Virus record (IMG/VR): IMGVR_UViG_3300021180_000012
Location: 1 to 61,718 of that record
Direction: 5' to 3' (one strand)
Source of the DNA: a virus
DNA length: 61,718 nt
The notes under the pieces were generated by a model. That model did not search any database, had not been told where the DNA came from, and saw only the letters and a program-made list of their open reading frames with translations. The stretch's first letter is position 1; every line of letters starts with the position of its first letter. The translations under genes were made by a program, and so were the position numbers. Below, piece after piece: positions 23,677 to 32,160 of the stretch.

Positions 23677-25077
23677 TTAGGGTTTGCGAAGCTGGTCGAA
23701 CGGTACCTCGCGGGACACGCGGCCCACCATGACCGTCGCGATCGAGGTGTCGGCGTTCAGGGACTGCACGGTACCGCGAAGATCCTCGGACGGTTTCTTC
23801 GGGTTCGCGAAGATCACTTCCTCACCGACGTTCACCTCGACATCGACAAGGACCTCGGAGAAGGCTACAGTGTAGACCTTCTTACCTACCTTGACTTCGA
23901 GGCTTTCACCCTCGTTGTCGATGCTCTCGCAGATGCCGGTGTATTCCTTGCCGTTCTGCTCGAAGGTCACTTCGTCGCCAATGTTGATGGTGATGCCGCC
24001 GCTCTCAGCGGCTGCGTCCTCGCCGGTCTTGGTGGCGTCGTCGAAGGCAACGGTGTAGCTCTTGCCGCCACAATCGACGCTGAGTTCCTGCTCGGCGGCG
24101 TCGACCTCGGTAACGGTGCCGGTGCGCTCCTTGCTGCCGACCTTCCAGGTGATTTCGTCACCCACGCTAAAAGGTGCGTCGTCCGGTGCTTCCTCACCTT
24201 CCTTCTTGAGATCGGAGAGGCTGACAGCGTACAGCTTCTTGCCGACCTTGACCTGGGCCTCGTCGCCGTCGATGCTGTCGATGGTACCGGCATACGTCTT
24301 GCCGCCCTGTTCGAACTCGACATCATCGCCTTCGGAGAAGTCGCTGCCCCCGGCGTCGTCCGGGTCCTCGTTCTTCGCAACCGCCTCGTAGGGAACCGTG
24401 TAGGTTTTCTTGCCTACAGTGACTGAGACCTCGCTCTCGGTCTCGTCCACGCTGTCGACGATGCCGACCATCTCCTTCGAACCCACAGTGATTGTGACCT
24501 CGTCGCCCTCGGCGCATGGAGCCGGTGGAGTTTCGGTCTTGGGTTTCGCCGCCGCGCCAGCTTTCGGTTTGGATGCCGTGGTACTCTTGGCGCTGCCGCC
24601 CTTCGCGAGTTCGGCGGGGAGCTTGTAGCCCTCCTCGCGCTCCTGCAAGTAGACGTTCTGGAAGCCGGTCTGCGTGTTGGTCTTGAGCTTGATGCGCCAA
24701 ACCTGCTTCTGCTTCACGGCGTCCTCAAACAGCTTCTCAAGCTGTGTGGGATCGAGTTCGGAGGCGTCATTCCCTGTGAGCGCTTCGAGGCGCTTGATGG
24801 TCTTGCTGCTGATGTCGCCCTCGTAGAACAGACCCTGCCACTCGTACTTGGTCTCGTTCACGCGGTCGCCTTCGAGGATGTACCAGCCGTGGAGCGAACC
24901 CCACGCCGGGGGGTTGTCCTTCGTACCCTGCGACATCTTGACTTCGACGCCGTTGTACAAGGCGACGTATTCGCCGTCATCCCAATTGCTTTCGCCGGAG
25001 GAGTGGGCCGTCTCGACGGACGAACCCCAGTTTTTCTTCGCGTTCTTCAACAATGCGTTGAGATCGTTAGCTGCCAT
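23677..25077 (-). CDS. DUF669 SSB-like protein with about five tandem SH3-like modules, 466 residues
   Basis: Residues 1-150 match the DUF669 pattern of phage recombination/SSB-associated proteins: DLNALLKNAKKNW, DDGEYVALYNGVEVKMSQG, LFYEGDISSKTIKRLEAL and QVWRIKLKTNTQTGFQNVYL. A Lys/Ala/Pro linker follows. Residues about 190-466 are roughly five repeats of a 55-60-residue module, G-D-E-V-T...V-G-K-K-x-Y-x-V, resembling KOW/Tudor/SH3-like barrels. This large C-terminal array is unusual for the family. It lies upstream of polymerase and downstream of the Sak4-like ATPase, in line with a DNA-coating role. Confidence 0.8.
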   Translation of the reverse strand: MAANDLNALLKNAKKNWGSSVETAHSSGESNWDDGEYVALYNGVEVKMSQGTKDNPPAWGSLHGWYILEGDRVNETKYEWQGLFYEGDISSKTIKRLEALTGNDASELDPTQLEKLFEDAVKQKQVWRIKLKTNTQTGFQNVYLQEREEGYKLPAELAKGGSAKSTTASKPKAGAAAKPKTETPPAPCAEGDEVTITVGSKEMVGIVDSVDETESEVSVTVGKKTYTVPYEAVAKNEDPDDAGGSDFSEGDDVEFEQGGKTYAGTIDSIDGDEAQVKVGKKLYAVSLSDLKKEGEEAPDDAPFSVGDEITWKVGSKERTGTVTEVDAAEQELSVDCGGKSYTVAFDDATKTGEDAAAESGGITINIGDEVTFEQNGKEYTGICESIDNEGESLEVKVGKKVYTVAFSEVLVDVEVNVGEEVIFANPKKPSEDLRGTVQSLNADTSIATVMVGRVSREVPFDQLRKP

Positions 25078-25131
25078 TGATACCTACCTTGTTTTGTTGT
25101 TGTAGTACTTCTCTGGGAATGAGATCTGCTA

Positions 25132-25204
25132 GTACACTGCGCTTTCTCGTTCGGAACGTTTCCCACGGCAGAGCCGGTCCTACTTGCCTACTTGCGCAGT
25201 GTAC
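25132..25204 (-). other. 11-bp stem enclosing a 51-base loop, between lipoprotein and SSB-like genes
   Basis: GTACACTGCGC (25132-25142) and GCGCAGTGTAC (25194-25204) are perfect inverted repeats. No T-run follows. With the stem-loops at 283-324 and 60789-60855 it forms a class of 11-12-bp stems with long loops in intergenic spaces, possibly RNA-processing or attenuation elements. Confidence 0.6.
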
Positions 25205-25209
25205 AGTGT

Positions 25210-25692
25210 TTACGAACGATCCAGCGTAGCCGCCGCGTTGGGTTGATCGGTGTTCGCTGTGTCGTCGTGAACATGGAGGATGACGGAGTATCGGTGAGCC
25301 GTCAGTGGATCGGGTTGAAGTTGACCAGAGGCCGTGTAACTGTGACCGCCGACCGCGTAGTTGCCGGTCATGACGCCAGCGTTTGTGATGCCGCCGACGA
25401 GATCGTGACCGATGCCGGATTGCCCGTTGAAGTCGATGGTGCCAGCGGTCATTGCGCCGGATGCGTTGATGGAGAAGTGGACATCGCCGCCGTGTGCGGT
25501 CGTATCGGCTGAGAACGTTCCGTTGTAGTTGCCCTGGTAGCTCGATGTTGTACCACCGCCGCCACCGCCCGGTGAGGAGGACCCGCCCCCGCCACCACCG
25601 CAACCCGTAACCGAGGCGAGAACCGCGAACACTGCTGCTGCCAGCATTCCCTTACCGTAGGGGCTGCCACTGATTGATGTGAATACCTTCAT
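25210..25692 (-). CDS. Predicted lipoprotein, 160 residues
   Basis: I chose the ATG at 25692 (MKVFTSISG) with GAAGGG seven bases upstream. A signal sequence with hydrophobic core (LAAAVFAVLASV) ends in a VTGC lipobox near residue 31. Lipid-modified Cys would be followed by a long Gly/Ser/Pro-rich tether and a beta-rich domain with Gly-Thr-Asp repeats. The lack of Asp at +2 predicts outer-membrane sorting in a Gram-negative host. A lipoprotein inside the replication operon suggests superinfection exclusion or receptor masking, as known for some phage lipoproteins; here that is inference. Confidence 0.8.
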   Translation of the reverse strand: MKVFTSISGSPYGKGMLAAAVFAVLASVTGCGGGGGGSSSPGGGGGGTTSSYQGNYNGTFSADTTAHGGDVHFSINASGAMTAGTIDFNGQSGIGHDLVGGITNAGVMTGNYAVGGHSYTASGQLQPDPLTAHRYSVILHVHDDTANTDQPNAAATLDRS

Positions 25693-25733
25693 TGCTTTGC
25701 CCTTCTTTCGAATGTGATATAGAGCAAACGCTG

Positions 25734-26216
25734 TTAGCGCTTGCGAAGAGTGTTGATGTAGCGGCGTCGTGGCCCGACTTCGGAGCCTTTGAGAACTCCC
25801 GTCCACTGCCCTGACTTGGCCGGTCGCGAGCGCTGCTGCGAGTAGAGTTGATCGGAGGTCATGAATGGCCGGTATCGGCCTTTGATTGTCTTGTTGTCCA
25901 TGGTTTCCCTTGCGTAGTATTCGAGACGTATTGTTCCGGCTAACACAGCGTCTGCAATCTGCCGTCGCTCGTTCTTAGTGGTTAGGCGCATCTGCCACTG
26001 CGTTTTGGATAGCTCTCCGTCTTGGAGTGCACAGTTCTGCGAGACCTCATCAGGGCGCTTGTATCGGGTTAGATTAAAGCCGTGACCGCCTTGTGACCAA
26101 TCGTTTGACGCCTGAGCAACTATGCCAAACTTAACCGCTCCACCGTTTACTGTATAGGCTACCTGCCTACCCGCAAACTCTGACACGTCACTCCATTTAG
26201 AGAGAACTTTCCACAT
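25734..26216 (-). CDS. Unknown basic protein, 160 residues
   Basis: The product begins MWKVLSKWSDVSEFAGRQVAYTVNGGAVKFGIVAQ and is beta-rich at first, with a central helical KNERRQIADAVLAGTIRLEYYARE and a very basic C-terminus (QQRSRPAKSG, GPRRRYINTLRKR). The charge suggests nucleic-acid binding. It lies directly downstream of the Sak4-like ATPase gene. No family is recognised. Confidence 0.65.
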   Translation of the reverse strand: MWKVLSKWSDVSEFAGRQVAYTVNGGAVKFGIVAQASNDWSQGGHGFNLTRYKRPDEVSQNCALQDGELSKTQWQMRLTTKNERRQIADAVLAGTIRLEYYARETMDNKTIKGRYRPFMTSDQLYSQQRSRPAKSGQWTGVLKGSEVGPRRRYINTLRKR

Positions 26217-26229
26217 TGACCTTTGCTCC

Positions 26230-27165
26230 TTAGCGACGGCCCTTGACGGTGAACTTCGCCTTCACTTCGGAAAGCTCAGCCTTGCGTCGTAGCTCGCCGT
26301 CGTCCTTTTGTTTGTTTTCGTAGGCGTAGACGATGTTAGCGTATGCTTCTTCCGCACTATCGCCCATAGGGATTGATATGACTGGATCGCCGCCGGGTGT
26401 GTTGAAGTTGTTCTTCATTCGGCACTTCGCGTCAACGTTTTCGTCACCGCGAATTACCAGCTTACGTTCACCGCCGACATAACAGTAGCACGCGGTAATA
26501 TCGCAGAAGCCGTTCAGGAAGCGTCGCCCCTTCTCCTCGATGGATGCGATAAGCTTCATGTTCTTAACCCCTGTAGCCTTCTGCATTTCCTTTTCCAGAG
26601 TGTGGGAGATAAACACCACACCCCGGCCTGTTGCAGTCAGCCGCATTATCTGGTCCTTAAACTCTGCGAGCCGCCGATTGTTGCCCTTGTTGAAACCGAG
26701 AGACCCGCTGTTGATATCGTCAGGATCATCGTCGGCTTGCTCGATCACGAACTTACCGGCGAGATCCCATGCGAAGTCTGCGGTGTCAAAGGTGATGGTC
26801 TCGTACAGATCAGAGGCTACGATCTGGTCAATGACCTTCACGAACTGTTTCTTCCAACTCGTGAACTGCCCTTCCCGTGGAAGCCTAACAATCTCTAAGA
26901 AGTCACCACCTGGTTCGAAGAATAGCGAAAGGTTATCGGGGAACATTGAAGCAAGCTCCGTTTTCCCTATGCCTGGTTCGCCGTGGATGAAAAGCTTCGC
27001 AGATCGGAGATTTCCGCGTGGCTTCTCAGCCTTTGTAGGAAGAGATAGGTCGATCTCATTTGGTCTGACTATCGATCGTTTCGCCACCGTAGGGGCGCTA
27101 ACGACTGACCGCGTAACTGGTTTCGCGGCTGACCTACCTCCGATCCTCGCTGTTATTGTTGCCAT
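26230..27165 (-). CDS. Sak4-like RecA-fold ATPase (single-strand annealing/recombination), 311 residues
   Basis: The start at 27165 follows GGAAGGTGG-ctactat. After a basic N-terminus, KLFIHGEPGIGKTEL carries a Walker A (about 62-69), and ETITFDTADFAWDL and GRGVVFISHTLEKE give the Walker B strand and sensor. This is the AAA_24/Sak4 pattern of phage recombinases that work with SSB-like partners; the DUF669 gene lies three genes downstream. A perfect promoter is located 180 bases upstream, so expression of the recombination-replication set may be boosted here. Confidence 0.85.
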   Translation of the reverse strand: MATITARIGGRSAAKPVTRSVVSAPTVAKRSIVRPNEIDLSLPTKAEKPRGNLRSAKLFIHGEPGIGKTELASMFPDNLSLFFEPGGDFLEIVRLPREGQFTSWKKQFVKVIDQIVASDLYETITFDTADFAWDLAGKFVIEQADDDPDDINSGSLGFNKGNNRRLAEFKDQIMRLTATGRGVVFISHTLEKEMQKATGVKNMKLIASIEEKGRRFLNGFCDITACYCYVGGERKLVIRGDENVDAKCRMKNNFNTPGGDPVISIPMGDSAEEAYANIVYAYENKQKDDGELRRKAELSEVKAKFTVKGRR

Positions 27166-27342
27166 ATAGTAGCCACCTTCCGGTTTATCGTAGTGTCTGA
27201 GAGCCTTCGTTTCCTCGTCCGATGTTTCCAGCAATGGGAGAGGCTAACGTATTCAGAAAGCTCGATCTAACCGTACGGATGGCTGTTGTGAATGTTCAGC
27301 GGGATCGGCGGCTGCTTTGGCCGTGCTCGCCCGACAAGATAG

Positions 27343-27371
27343 ATTATACAGGTCATCCGCACAGTTGTCAA
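27343..27371 (-). promoter_or_regulatory. Consensus sigma70 promoter upstream of the Sak4-like gene
   Basis: TTGACA (27371-27366) and TATAAT (27348-27343) are both perfect and are 17 bases apart on the minus strand. An A/T-rich segment of the kind seen above the other early promoters (AAAATTTTTCAAAATATT) lies just upstream. It sits in the middle of the replication module and would drive the Sak4-like to polymerase genes. Confidence 0.9.
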
Positions 27372-27420
27372 TAGGATTTCGAAAATATTTTGAAAAATTT
27401 TGCGCCCATCTGAAAATGCC

Positions 27421-27639
27421 CTAGCGAGAGCAGAGACAGGTGTAGCAGATGCCCTCGCTTTCATGCATTCTATCAGCCTCTGAGTACGTATCCATTTCTA
27501 GGCCACATAACGTCCGGTTTGGGTCCTCGACTTTGAACACATGCCATTCGTCCCAACCCGCAGGCTTTGCGAACCTCTTGCCTATAGGTGCGATGAGGAG
27601 TTCGTCGGCCTCATGCAGCGCATCGTTTTCGCGTGGCAT
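27421..27639 (-). CDS. Small zinc-type protein, 72 residues
   Basis: The product begins MPRENDALHEADELLIAPIGKRFAK and contains WHVFKVEDPNRTLCGLEMDTYSEADRMHESEGICYTCLCSR. The Cys at about residue 45 and a C-terminal CYTCLC cluster suggest a zinc site. The pattern of CG-L followed by CxxC is common in short phage and actinobacterial zinc proteins. Its start shares a base with the stop of the nuclease gene (TAATG). Confidence 0.65.
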   Translation of the reverse strand: MPRENDALHEADELLIAPIGKRFAKPAGWDEWHVFKVEDPNRTLCGLEMDTYSEADRMHESEGICYTCLCSR

Positions 27640-28763
27640 TAGTCGTCACCTCCCTCATCGTTTACCAGTTCGGGGAATACGTGCAGACGTTTGGTGTAGA
27701 GCTTGTGGGCGTCGTGCGAGCCACCGCAGATCGGCAGGAACTCACAGGGTTTGTTCCACTTCATACACGCACCGGAGTTGCGGTACGATACATAGCCCCC
27801 GAGAGACCATTCGTACATCCGCTCAATCTGGTAGTCGAGATCACGGTCTCTGTACGTCTGTATCTCAGCCTGTGACACGGAGATCTGGTTGCGACAGAAG
27901 TATTCGTCGCCCTTTTCCTCCATGTGCTTGTCGACACGCTCTAGGTACTGAGCTAGGCTTTCGGGCTTCTTGTAGTAAGTACCTGTGAACTTTTGCCCAG
28001 GTCGCTTGATGAGGTTGTAGTTGAAGCCCTCGGGCCACTCACCATAGTTGTGCAGGACACAGAGGCTGTAGATCATCATCTGCAAGTCGAATGCCATCTT
28101 CTCCGCTAGGTAGAAGTCCTCGATCTGCGATTTGGTCTTATGGTCTGTGATCCATAGCTTACCGTTGATGCGCTCGATCAAGTCGATCTTACACCATATG
28201 AGTATCGTCACCCCATTGCGCAGTTTGTAGGGGAACGACAGTACCTTCTCAACGGCTATGATCTGTCTCTTGGTATCGCGCACAGCCCACCGCTTGAAGT
28301 ATCGTTTGATGACAACCGCCGAAAGACCGGCTGTCACCTCCATAGCCTGTTCCTCGGCAGGGTCGAGATCCTTAGACTTCGCGGCTTTGGCATCGAGCGC
28401 CTTGTTTGCCAGCAGTGACCAATACTTAATCTCTTGCCCAGAGAGAACAGTCTTTGAGAGTTCCCCTACTCTCTGGGAGTAAGTCTTATCAAGTACGTCA
28501 TGGAAGTAGCTGCCAAACTCAAGAGGTCGATCATGGCTTGCTCCGTTCCGCTCCAACCCCTGCATGAGCCGTAGCTCGGCTTTCTTCGGGCAGAGGTTGA
28601 ACAGCCCTAGACCGGACTGCGTTATGCCGTCGCGCTCCATCATCCAAAAATGCTCATCGGAGATCCGGGTTGGTCCCTTCGAAGGTTTTAGCTTCGATAT
28701 GCTGTCAAGGGCTGTCATTACGGCTTGATTAGGCTTTGTACCAGCCCGTACACGTATCTTCAT
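27639..28763 (-). CDS. RecB/Cas4-like PD-(D/E)XK exonuclease with Fe-S cysteines, 374 residues
   Basis: FGSYFHDVL carries the conserved His (residue 88), followed by AVEKVL (Glu172), KIDLIER (Asp194) and ITDHKTKS (Asp207-x-Lys209), the PD-(D/E)XK core. Cys58 and a C-terminal C-x6-C-x5-C (333, 340, 346) are arranged as in the iron-sulfur nucleases AddB and Cas4. The protein begins MKIRVRAG, one of four basic MKI(R/K) starts in this module. It probably resects DNA ends for the Sak4-like/DUF669 annealing system. It is not associated with a CRISPR array. Confidence 0.88.
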   Translation of the reverse strand: MKIRVRAGTKPNQAVMTALDSISKLKPSKGPTRISDEHFWMMERDGITQSGLGLFNLCPKKAELRLMQGLERNGASHDRPLEFGSYFHDVLDKTYSQRVGELSKTVLSGQEIKYWSLLANKALDAKAAKSKDLDPAEEQAMEVTAGLSAVVIKRYFKRWAVRDTKRQIIAVEKVLSFPYKLRNGVTILIWCKIDLIERINGKLWITDHKTKSQIEDFYLAEKMAFDLQMMIYSLCVLHNYGEWPEGFNYNLIKRPGQKFTGTYYKKPESLAQYLERVDKHMEEKGDEYFCRNQISVSQAEIQTYRDRDLDYQIERMYEWSLGGYVSYRNSGACMKWNKPCEFLPICGGSHDAHKLYTKRLHVFPELVNDEGGDD

Positions 28764-28824
28764 AGGGTTTGTTACCTTCCGACTGCGCCATACAGCTATG
28801 TCGCCGGGTGTTAACCTGCGCAGT

Positions 28825-29553
28825 CTAGTAAAGAGCTATTGATTGGTCGTACCTAAAGTTCTCCCAATACTGAGCGAATAGCCTGTCGATGCGCCGTGCG
28901 TAGTCCATGTGTTGTGCAGAACCTTCGCCTGTGCGCAGAACGAACGACGGGTGTTTTATTGTCTCATGGTGCACAACCATGCTGCCGAGTTCCGGCATTA
29001 CAGCCACCGGCCAAAAGCTATCAGCTACTCTTCCCACACTTACCACAGTGTTCGGGTTCAACACCTTAATAGTGTCTGTTAGTCTGGGTAGGCAGTTGTA
29101 GACCTCCGATGTCGCCGGTTCCCGATTGCCCGGTGCCAACGGTTTGCTCTTGTATGGTCGGCAAGCAAGCAGGTTGAGCAGAGCTATCGTGATACGCCCA
29201 TAGCCTCTGCAAGCCCAACAAGGCTCGCTAACTGTGCCGTCCTCTAGCCCCATGCCATCGCAGAACGGACAGGCATTATGGGGCGCGGCGTCTATCAGGT
29301 CTCGCAGAAGTTTCCCGGCAGGACCACAGAACGGGTAGCCTAACGTGTCCTCAGTCTCGCCGGGACCTTCGCCTATCATCACCATGTCAACATGCGAGCC
29401 GCCAAACGCAAGCACTGAGCGTGGCACAGTGTCTATGAACACATGATTGCGTACATGAGCGCCCATAACGCACTTTGTACACCCGCGCCATTGTGCATTG
29501 ATAGTTGGGATGGTCACAGGGTTTGAGGCTCGCTTGATCCTTATGGGGATCAT
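28825..29553 (-). CDS. Family-4 uracil-DNA glycosylase with inserted zinc finger, 242 residues
   Basis: The start at 29553 follows CGGAGG-cgcaaactgt; longer starts are possible. C25-x2-C28 with C131 and C154 supply the four Fe-S cysteines of family 4/5 enzymes. GEGPGETED (61-69) is the uracil-pocket motif I, and an HPSF segment near 214 is motif II. Between them residues 95-119 contain CPFC...CWACRGYG, a DnaJ-type zinc finger insertion I do not know in the family. The enzyme should remove uracil from DNA, implying that this phage uses ordinary thymine DNA. Confidence 0.85.
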   Translation of the reverse strand: MIPIRIKRASNPVTIPTINAQWRGCTKCVMGAHVRNHVFIDTVPRSVLAFGGSHVDMVMIGEGPGETEDTLGYPFCGPAGKLLRDLIDAAPHNACPFCDGMGLEDGTVSEPCWACRGYGRITIALLNLLACRPYKSKPLAPGNREPATSEVYNCLPRLTDTIKVLNPNTVVSVGRVADSFWPVAVMPELGSMVVHHETIKHPSFVLRTGEGSAQHMDYARRIDRLFAQYWENFRYDQSIALY

Positions 29554-29786
29554 ACAGTTTGCGCCTCCGTACGCCATGCGATCGGCTGACCGCTCTTGTG
29601 TAGTACGTAGACTTTGTGACCTGTGTCTAGGATTATCCACGCACCTTGACCGGACTTCGACAACAGGAAGTCAACCGCTGTTGCCGTTTCGGAACTTCCG
29701 TCTCGTATAGGGTACAGTTTGCCCAACCTCGTTGCCGCTACCTCGTGGGCCGGTCTGCGAGTATGAAGCTTTTTCTTTACTGTCAT
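29550..29786 (-). CDS. Small basic protein, 78 residues
   Basis: The ATG follows GGAGA-aagctg. The product begins MTVKKKLHTRRPAHEVAATRLGKLY and then has a predicted beta domain (AVDFLLSKSGQGAWIILDTGHKVYVLHKSGQPIAW). It overlaps the upstream gene by 116 bases in another frame and ends over the start of the glycosylase gene. No family is recognised. Confidence 0.6.
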   Translation of the reverse strand: MTVKKKLHTRRPAHEVAATRLGKLYPIRDGSSETATAVDFLLSKSGQGAWIILDTGHKVYVLHKSGQPIAWRTEAQTV

Positions 29787-29961
29787 CAGCTTTCTCCATA
29801 TTGTGCTGCCAAGTGTATAGCTGAGTTAGGATACGCTTCGCAGCCGGTGATACGTTCGCTTTGGTTATGGGACCGTGGACGTTAATTGCGTCCCTTAAAG
29901 CGCCTACGATAGCTCGCTCTAGCGATCCCCGATCCGGGCCTTTCTTGTGGTAGTTTGGCAT
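29671..29961 (-). CDS. Small protein, 96 residues, overlapping its neighbours at both ends
   Basis: The product begins MPNYHKKGPDRGSLERAIVGALRDAINVHGPITKANVSPAAKRILTQL, which looks like a helical, possibly HTH-bearing domain over residues 12-50. The tail from about residue 58 overlaps the next gene and is polar and low-complexity. It also overlaps the end of the RuvC-like gene by 80 bases. No family is firmly recognised. Confidence 0.55.
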   Translation of the reverse strand: MPNYHKKGPDRGSLERAIVGALRDAINVHGPITKANVSPAAKRILTQLYTWQHNMEKADDSKEKASYSQTGPRGSGNEVGQTVPYTRRKFRNGNSG

Positions 29962-30532
29962 TGGCCTTAAACACTCCCTTGATATGCAAACCGATACCCA
30001 CAGCGTCTATGGCATGTGACGAGATAACCGCCTCACCTCCTTTAACACGAACAAGCTTCGGGTCATCTTGTCGACCCTCAGCCTTTAATCCAAGTCGATC
30101 GGCTATCCGGTGGGCAACAACCATCTTACCCATGCCTGTGCCTTTCCACCCGCCAGCCCCGTTGATACGTACAGTAGTGACAGGCACTTGCCACATATAG
30201 AACATGCCAGCTATACGCCCCACAAGGTATGATAGCTTAACGAGATCGCTGTCGTCGCCATCTTTGCCAGTAGCGCATGTCAGACCTTTCTCGTTTTGAA
30301 AGAACGTCGGCAGTTCGATATAAGCCGCTGCTAGCATTCGCACATCGCATATCTCGGAGTAGTTAAGCATGTGCTCCATAGTGATGCAGATGTTCTCGGC
30401 TCGCTGCTGCCAGGTTCCCTTACCTGACCGGATGACCCCCGTTCTCTCTGGGATAAGACTATCATCATTAAACACCGCCCAACCGGTGCCACCGCTGCCC
30501 ATAGATAGGCCGGGGTCCACACATAGTATCAT
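29882..30532 (-). CDS. RuvC-like Holliday-junction resolvase, 216 residues
   Basis: CVDPGLSMGSGGTGWAVF (Asp6), AYIELPTFF (Glu73) and SSHAIDAVGIGLHI (Asp near 177) form the RNase H-like catalytic set of RuvC-type resolvases. The C-terminus is basic. The likely role is cutting branched DNA before packaging or in recombination; it lies between the SNF2 helicase and glycosylase genes. Confidence 0.85.
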   Translation of the reverse strand: MILCVDPGLSMGSGGTGWAVFNDDSLIPERTGVIRSGKGTWQQRAENICITMEHMLNYSEICDVRMLAAAYIELPTFFQNEKGLTCATGKDGDDSDLVKLSYLVGRIAGMFYMWQVPVTTVRINGAGGWKGTGMGKMVVAHRIADRLGLKAEGRQDDPKLVRVKGGEAVISSHAIDAVGIGLHIKGVFKANAKLPQERPGSGIARASYRRRFKGRN

Positions 30533-30535
30533 CCT

Positions 30536-30712
30536 TTACCATCCTTGTTCGTAGTGCTCGTAGTACCGCATAGCCTCTTCTTTGTTGTGCTGGTCGCTCT
30601 TGCACTGTGCGTAGCCTTCGACAGCACCATCTTTAAAGCCCATGCGATAGCCAACGCCGCTAGTTACCGCACAGATGAGCACAATGCAGATTAGTATGAT
30701 GCGGTTTTGCAT
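30536..30712 (-). CDS. Small membrane-anchored protein, 58 residues
   Basis: The frame MQNRIILICIVLICAVTSGVG...HYEQGW starts at 30712-30710, overlapping the helicase stop, and ends just before the RuvC-like start. The first 20 residues form a hydrophobic helix (or uncleaved signal), followed by a polar, charged 38-residue domain (RMGFKDGAVEGYAQCKSDQHNKEEAMRYY split by one Cys). Gene density and tight junctions support it. Function unknown. Confidence 0.65.
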   Translation of the reverse strand: MQNRIILICIVLICAVTSGVGYRMGFKDGAVEGYAQCKSDQHNKEEAMRYYEHYEQGW

Positions 30713-32160
30713 TACACAGCCTTTCTTAGCCCTATCTTAGCACGGCGAGCCAAGAACCTCTCCTTGAACTTCGCCGCGAATAGTTTGCTGTCGAGGATCT
30801 TGTCTCCCACAGCGTCTATGGTGTCCTCGTCTGTTGTGTCCATAGCGGCTAGGAAGATGTACAACAATGCCGCCTTCTTGTCCGGGTGCTCTATGCGATC
30901 CATGAACTGCGCCATGTCTTTGCACGAGTGTATGATCGAGTACAGTATCATAGTATCAGAGATTGATAGGTCAATACCGAACTGAGCAACCTTGATCTGT
31001 ATTAGTATGACACGACCTGGGATCTGCGAGGTACGGAACCAGTTGAACTTGCGAACTCGGCTATCGCGGTTGTCCTCCCCTGTCACCATCTCGCAGACGA
31101 TACCAGCCTTGCGCAGAGCGCCATAGATAGCCTCGACCTCGGCATTGAACCTGAACCCGACAACCACCGGTTGCTCGGATAACTCACCCTTGAGTAAGCT
31201 TATGAGTTCTTTAGTCTTTGAGGCCCATCGGTACGTTGGCTTAGGGTCACAGCCCCCGGCAATCCTTGCACACCACGTACGCTGTACAATGAGATGGTCT
31301 GTCTCGATCTTCTCGAAGCCATCGCCATTGTTGACTACTGCTTCGAACTTATCCTCAGCCGTTGAGTACATCTTGGCTTGCTCAAGGCACATGCGGACGA
31401 ACCGAGTTTCCTTGATCTTCTTGTTGCCGAGACCGGCTTGATGGCGGGTGAGAACAAACGCTCTGCGATGCACGTAGTCTTTGATAGCCTCTTTCATTCC
31501 ACGCTTAGGTTGCCAGCCATTCCATCGAAGCTCGAAGTACCTAGCTCGGTACTCCCAGTACGAGTAGCATCCCATGAAGTGTCCGTCAAGGAACTGGAAT
31601 TGACAGAACAGGTCTAGCGGTCCCTCGGGGGCAGCAAGCCCGGTCAGGATAGCCCGGTGCTCGACATCGCGGAAACCCTTAGTACAAAGCTCAGTGATCT
31701 TCGCTTGCGGGTTCTTAATCGCTGTGCTCTCATCTAGACCAACGAAGTACCACGGCAAGAACGCCAGCCCCGGTGTCTCTCGAAGGCTATCATAGTTTAT
31801 AAGTACGTACGTTATGCCATCCTTGCCGAAAGCCTCATTGACTGTTAGCTCAGTACGCTTGTCGAACGACTTACCGTGTACTACGATGTACCGCTCACCC
31901 TCAAGCCGTAGTTCTTTCTCCCATGCTTCGAGAACGCTGATAGGGGCTACTATCAGACAGGGAAAAGGTCGGCCCCGAAAGGAGCCAACCTCTTTTTCGA
32001 TCCACCGGCGTAGCAGTCGAATGCTCGCCAGTGTCTTACCCAGTCTCATCTCCATCAGACACGCTACATGCTTTAGCAGTTCGCCGTAGGCTATGTAGCT
32101 GTCTTGATGCTTCATGTTCTGCCTATAGTGTCTGTGAACTGCACGCAGCTTGATCTTCAT
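30712..32160 (-). CDS. SNF2-family DEAD-like helicase/translocase, 482 residues
   Basis: Motif I EMRLGKTLASI (about 37-47), Ia LIVAPISVLEAWEKE, II GLDESTAIKN (DEST at 143-146), III AILTGLAAPEG and VI QFMDRIEHPDKK are the Snf2/superfamily-2 pattern. The protein starts MKIKLRAVHR, another basic MKI(R/K) N-terminus. Phage SNF2 proteins are usually found in replication modules and may remodel or unwind DNA; the precise task here is unknown. Its ATG overlaps the upstream TGA (ATGA). Confidence 0.88.
   Translation of the reverse strand: MKIKLRAVHRHYRQNMKHQDSYIAYGELLKHVACLMEMRLGKTLASIRLLRRWIEKEVGSFRGRPFPCLIVAPISVLEAWEKELRLEGERYIVVHGKSFDKRTELTVNEAFGKDGITYVLINYDSLRETPGLAFLPWYFVGLDESTAIKNPQAKITELCTKGFRDVEHRAILTGLAAPEGPLDLFCQFQFLDGHFMGCYSYWEYRARYFELRWNGWQPKRGMKEAIKDYVHRRAFVLTRHQAGLGNKKIKETRFVRMCLEQAKMYSTAEDKFEAVVNNGDGFEKIETDHLIVQRTWCARIAGGCDPKPTYRWASKTKELISLLKGELSEQPVVVGFRFNAEVEAIYGALRKAGIVCEMVTGEDNRDSRVRKFNWFRTSQIPGRVILIQIKVAQFGIDLSISDTMILYSIIHSCKDMAQFMDRIEHPDKKAALLYIFLAAMDTTDEDTIDAVGDKILDSKLFAAKFKERFLARRAKIGLRKAV

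Noticed and set aside
27639-28763. Cas4 gene as part of a phage CRISPR system
   Set aside because: No repeats or other cas genes are present; recombination-gene neighbours support a RecB-type exonuclease.
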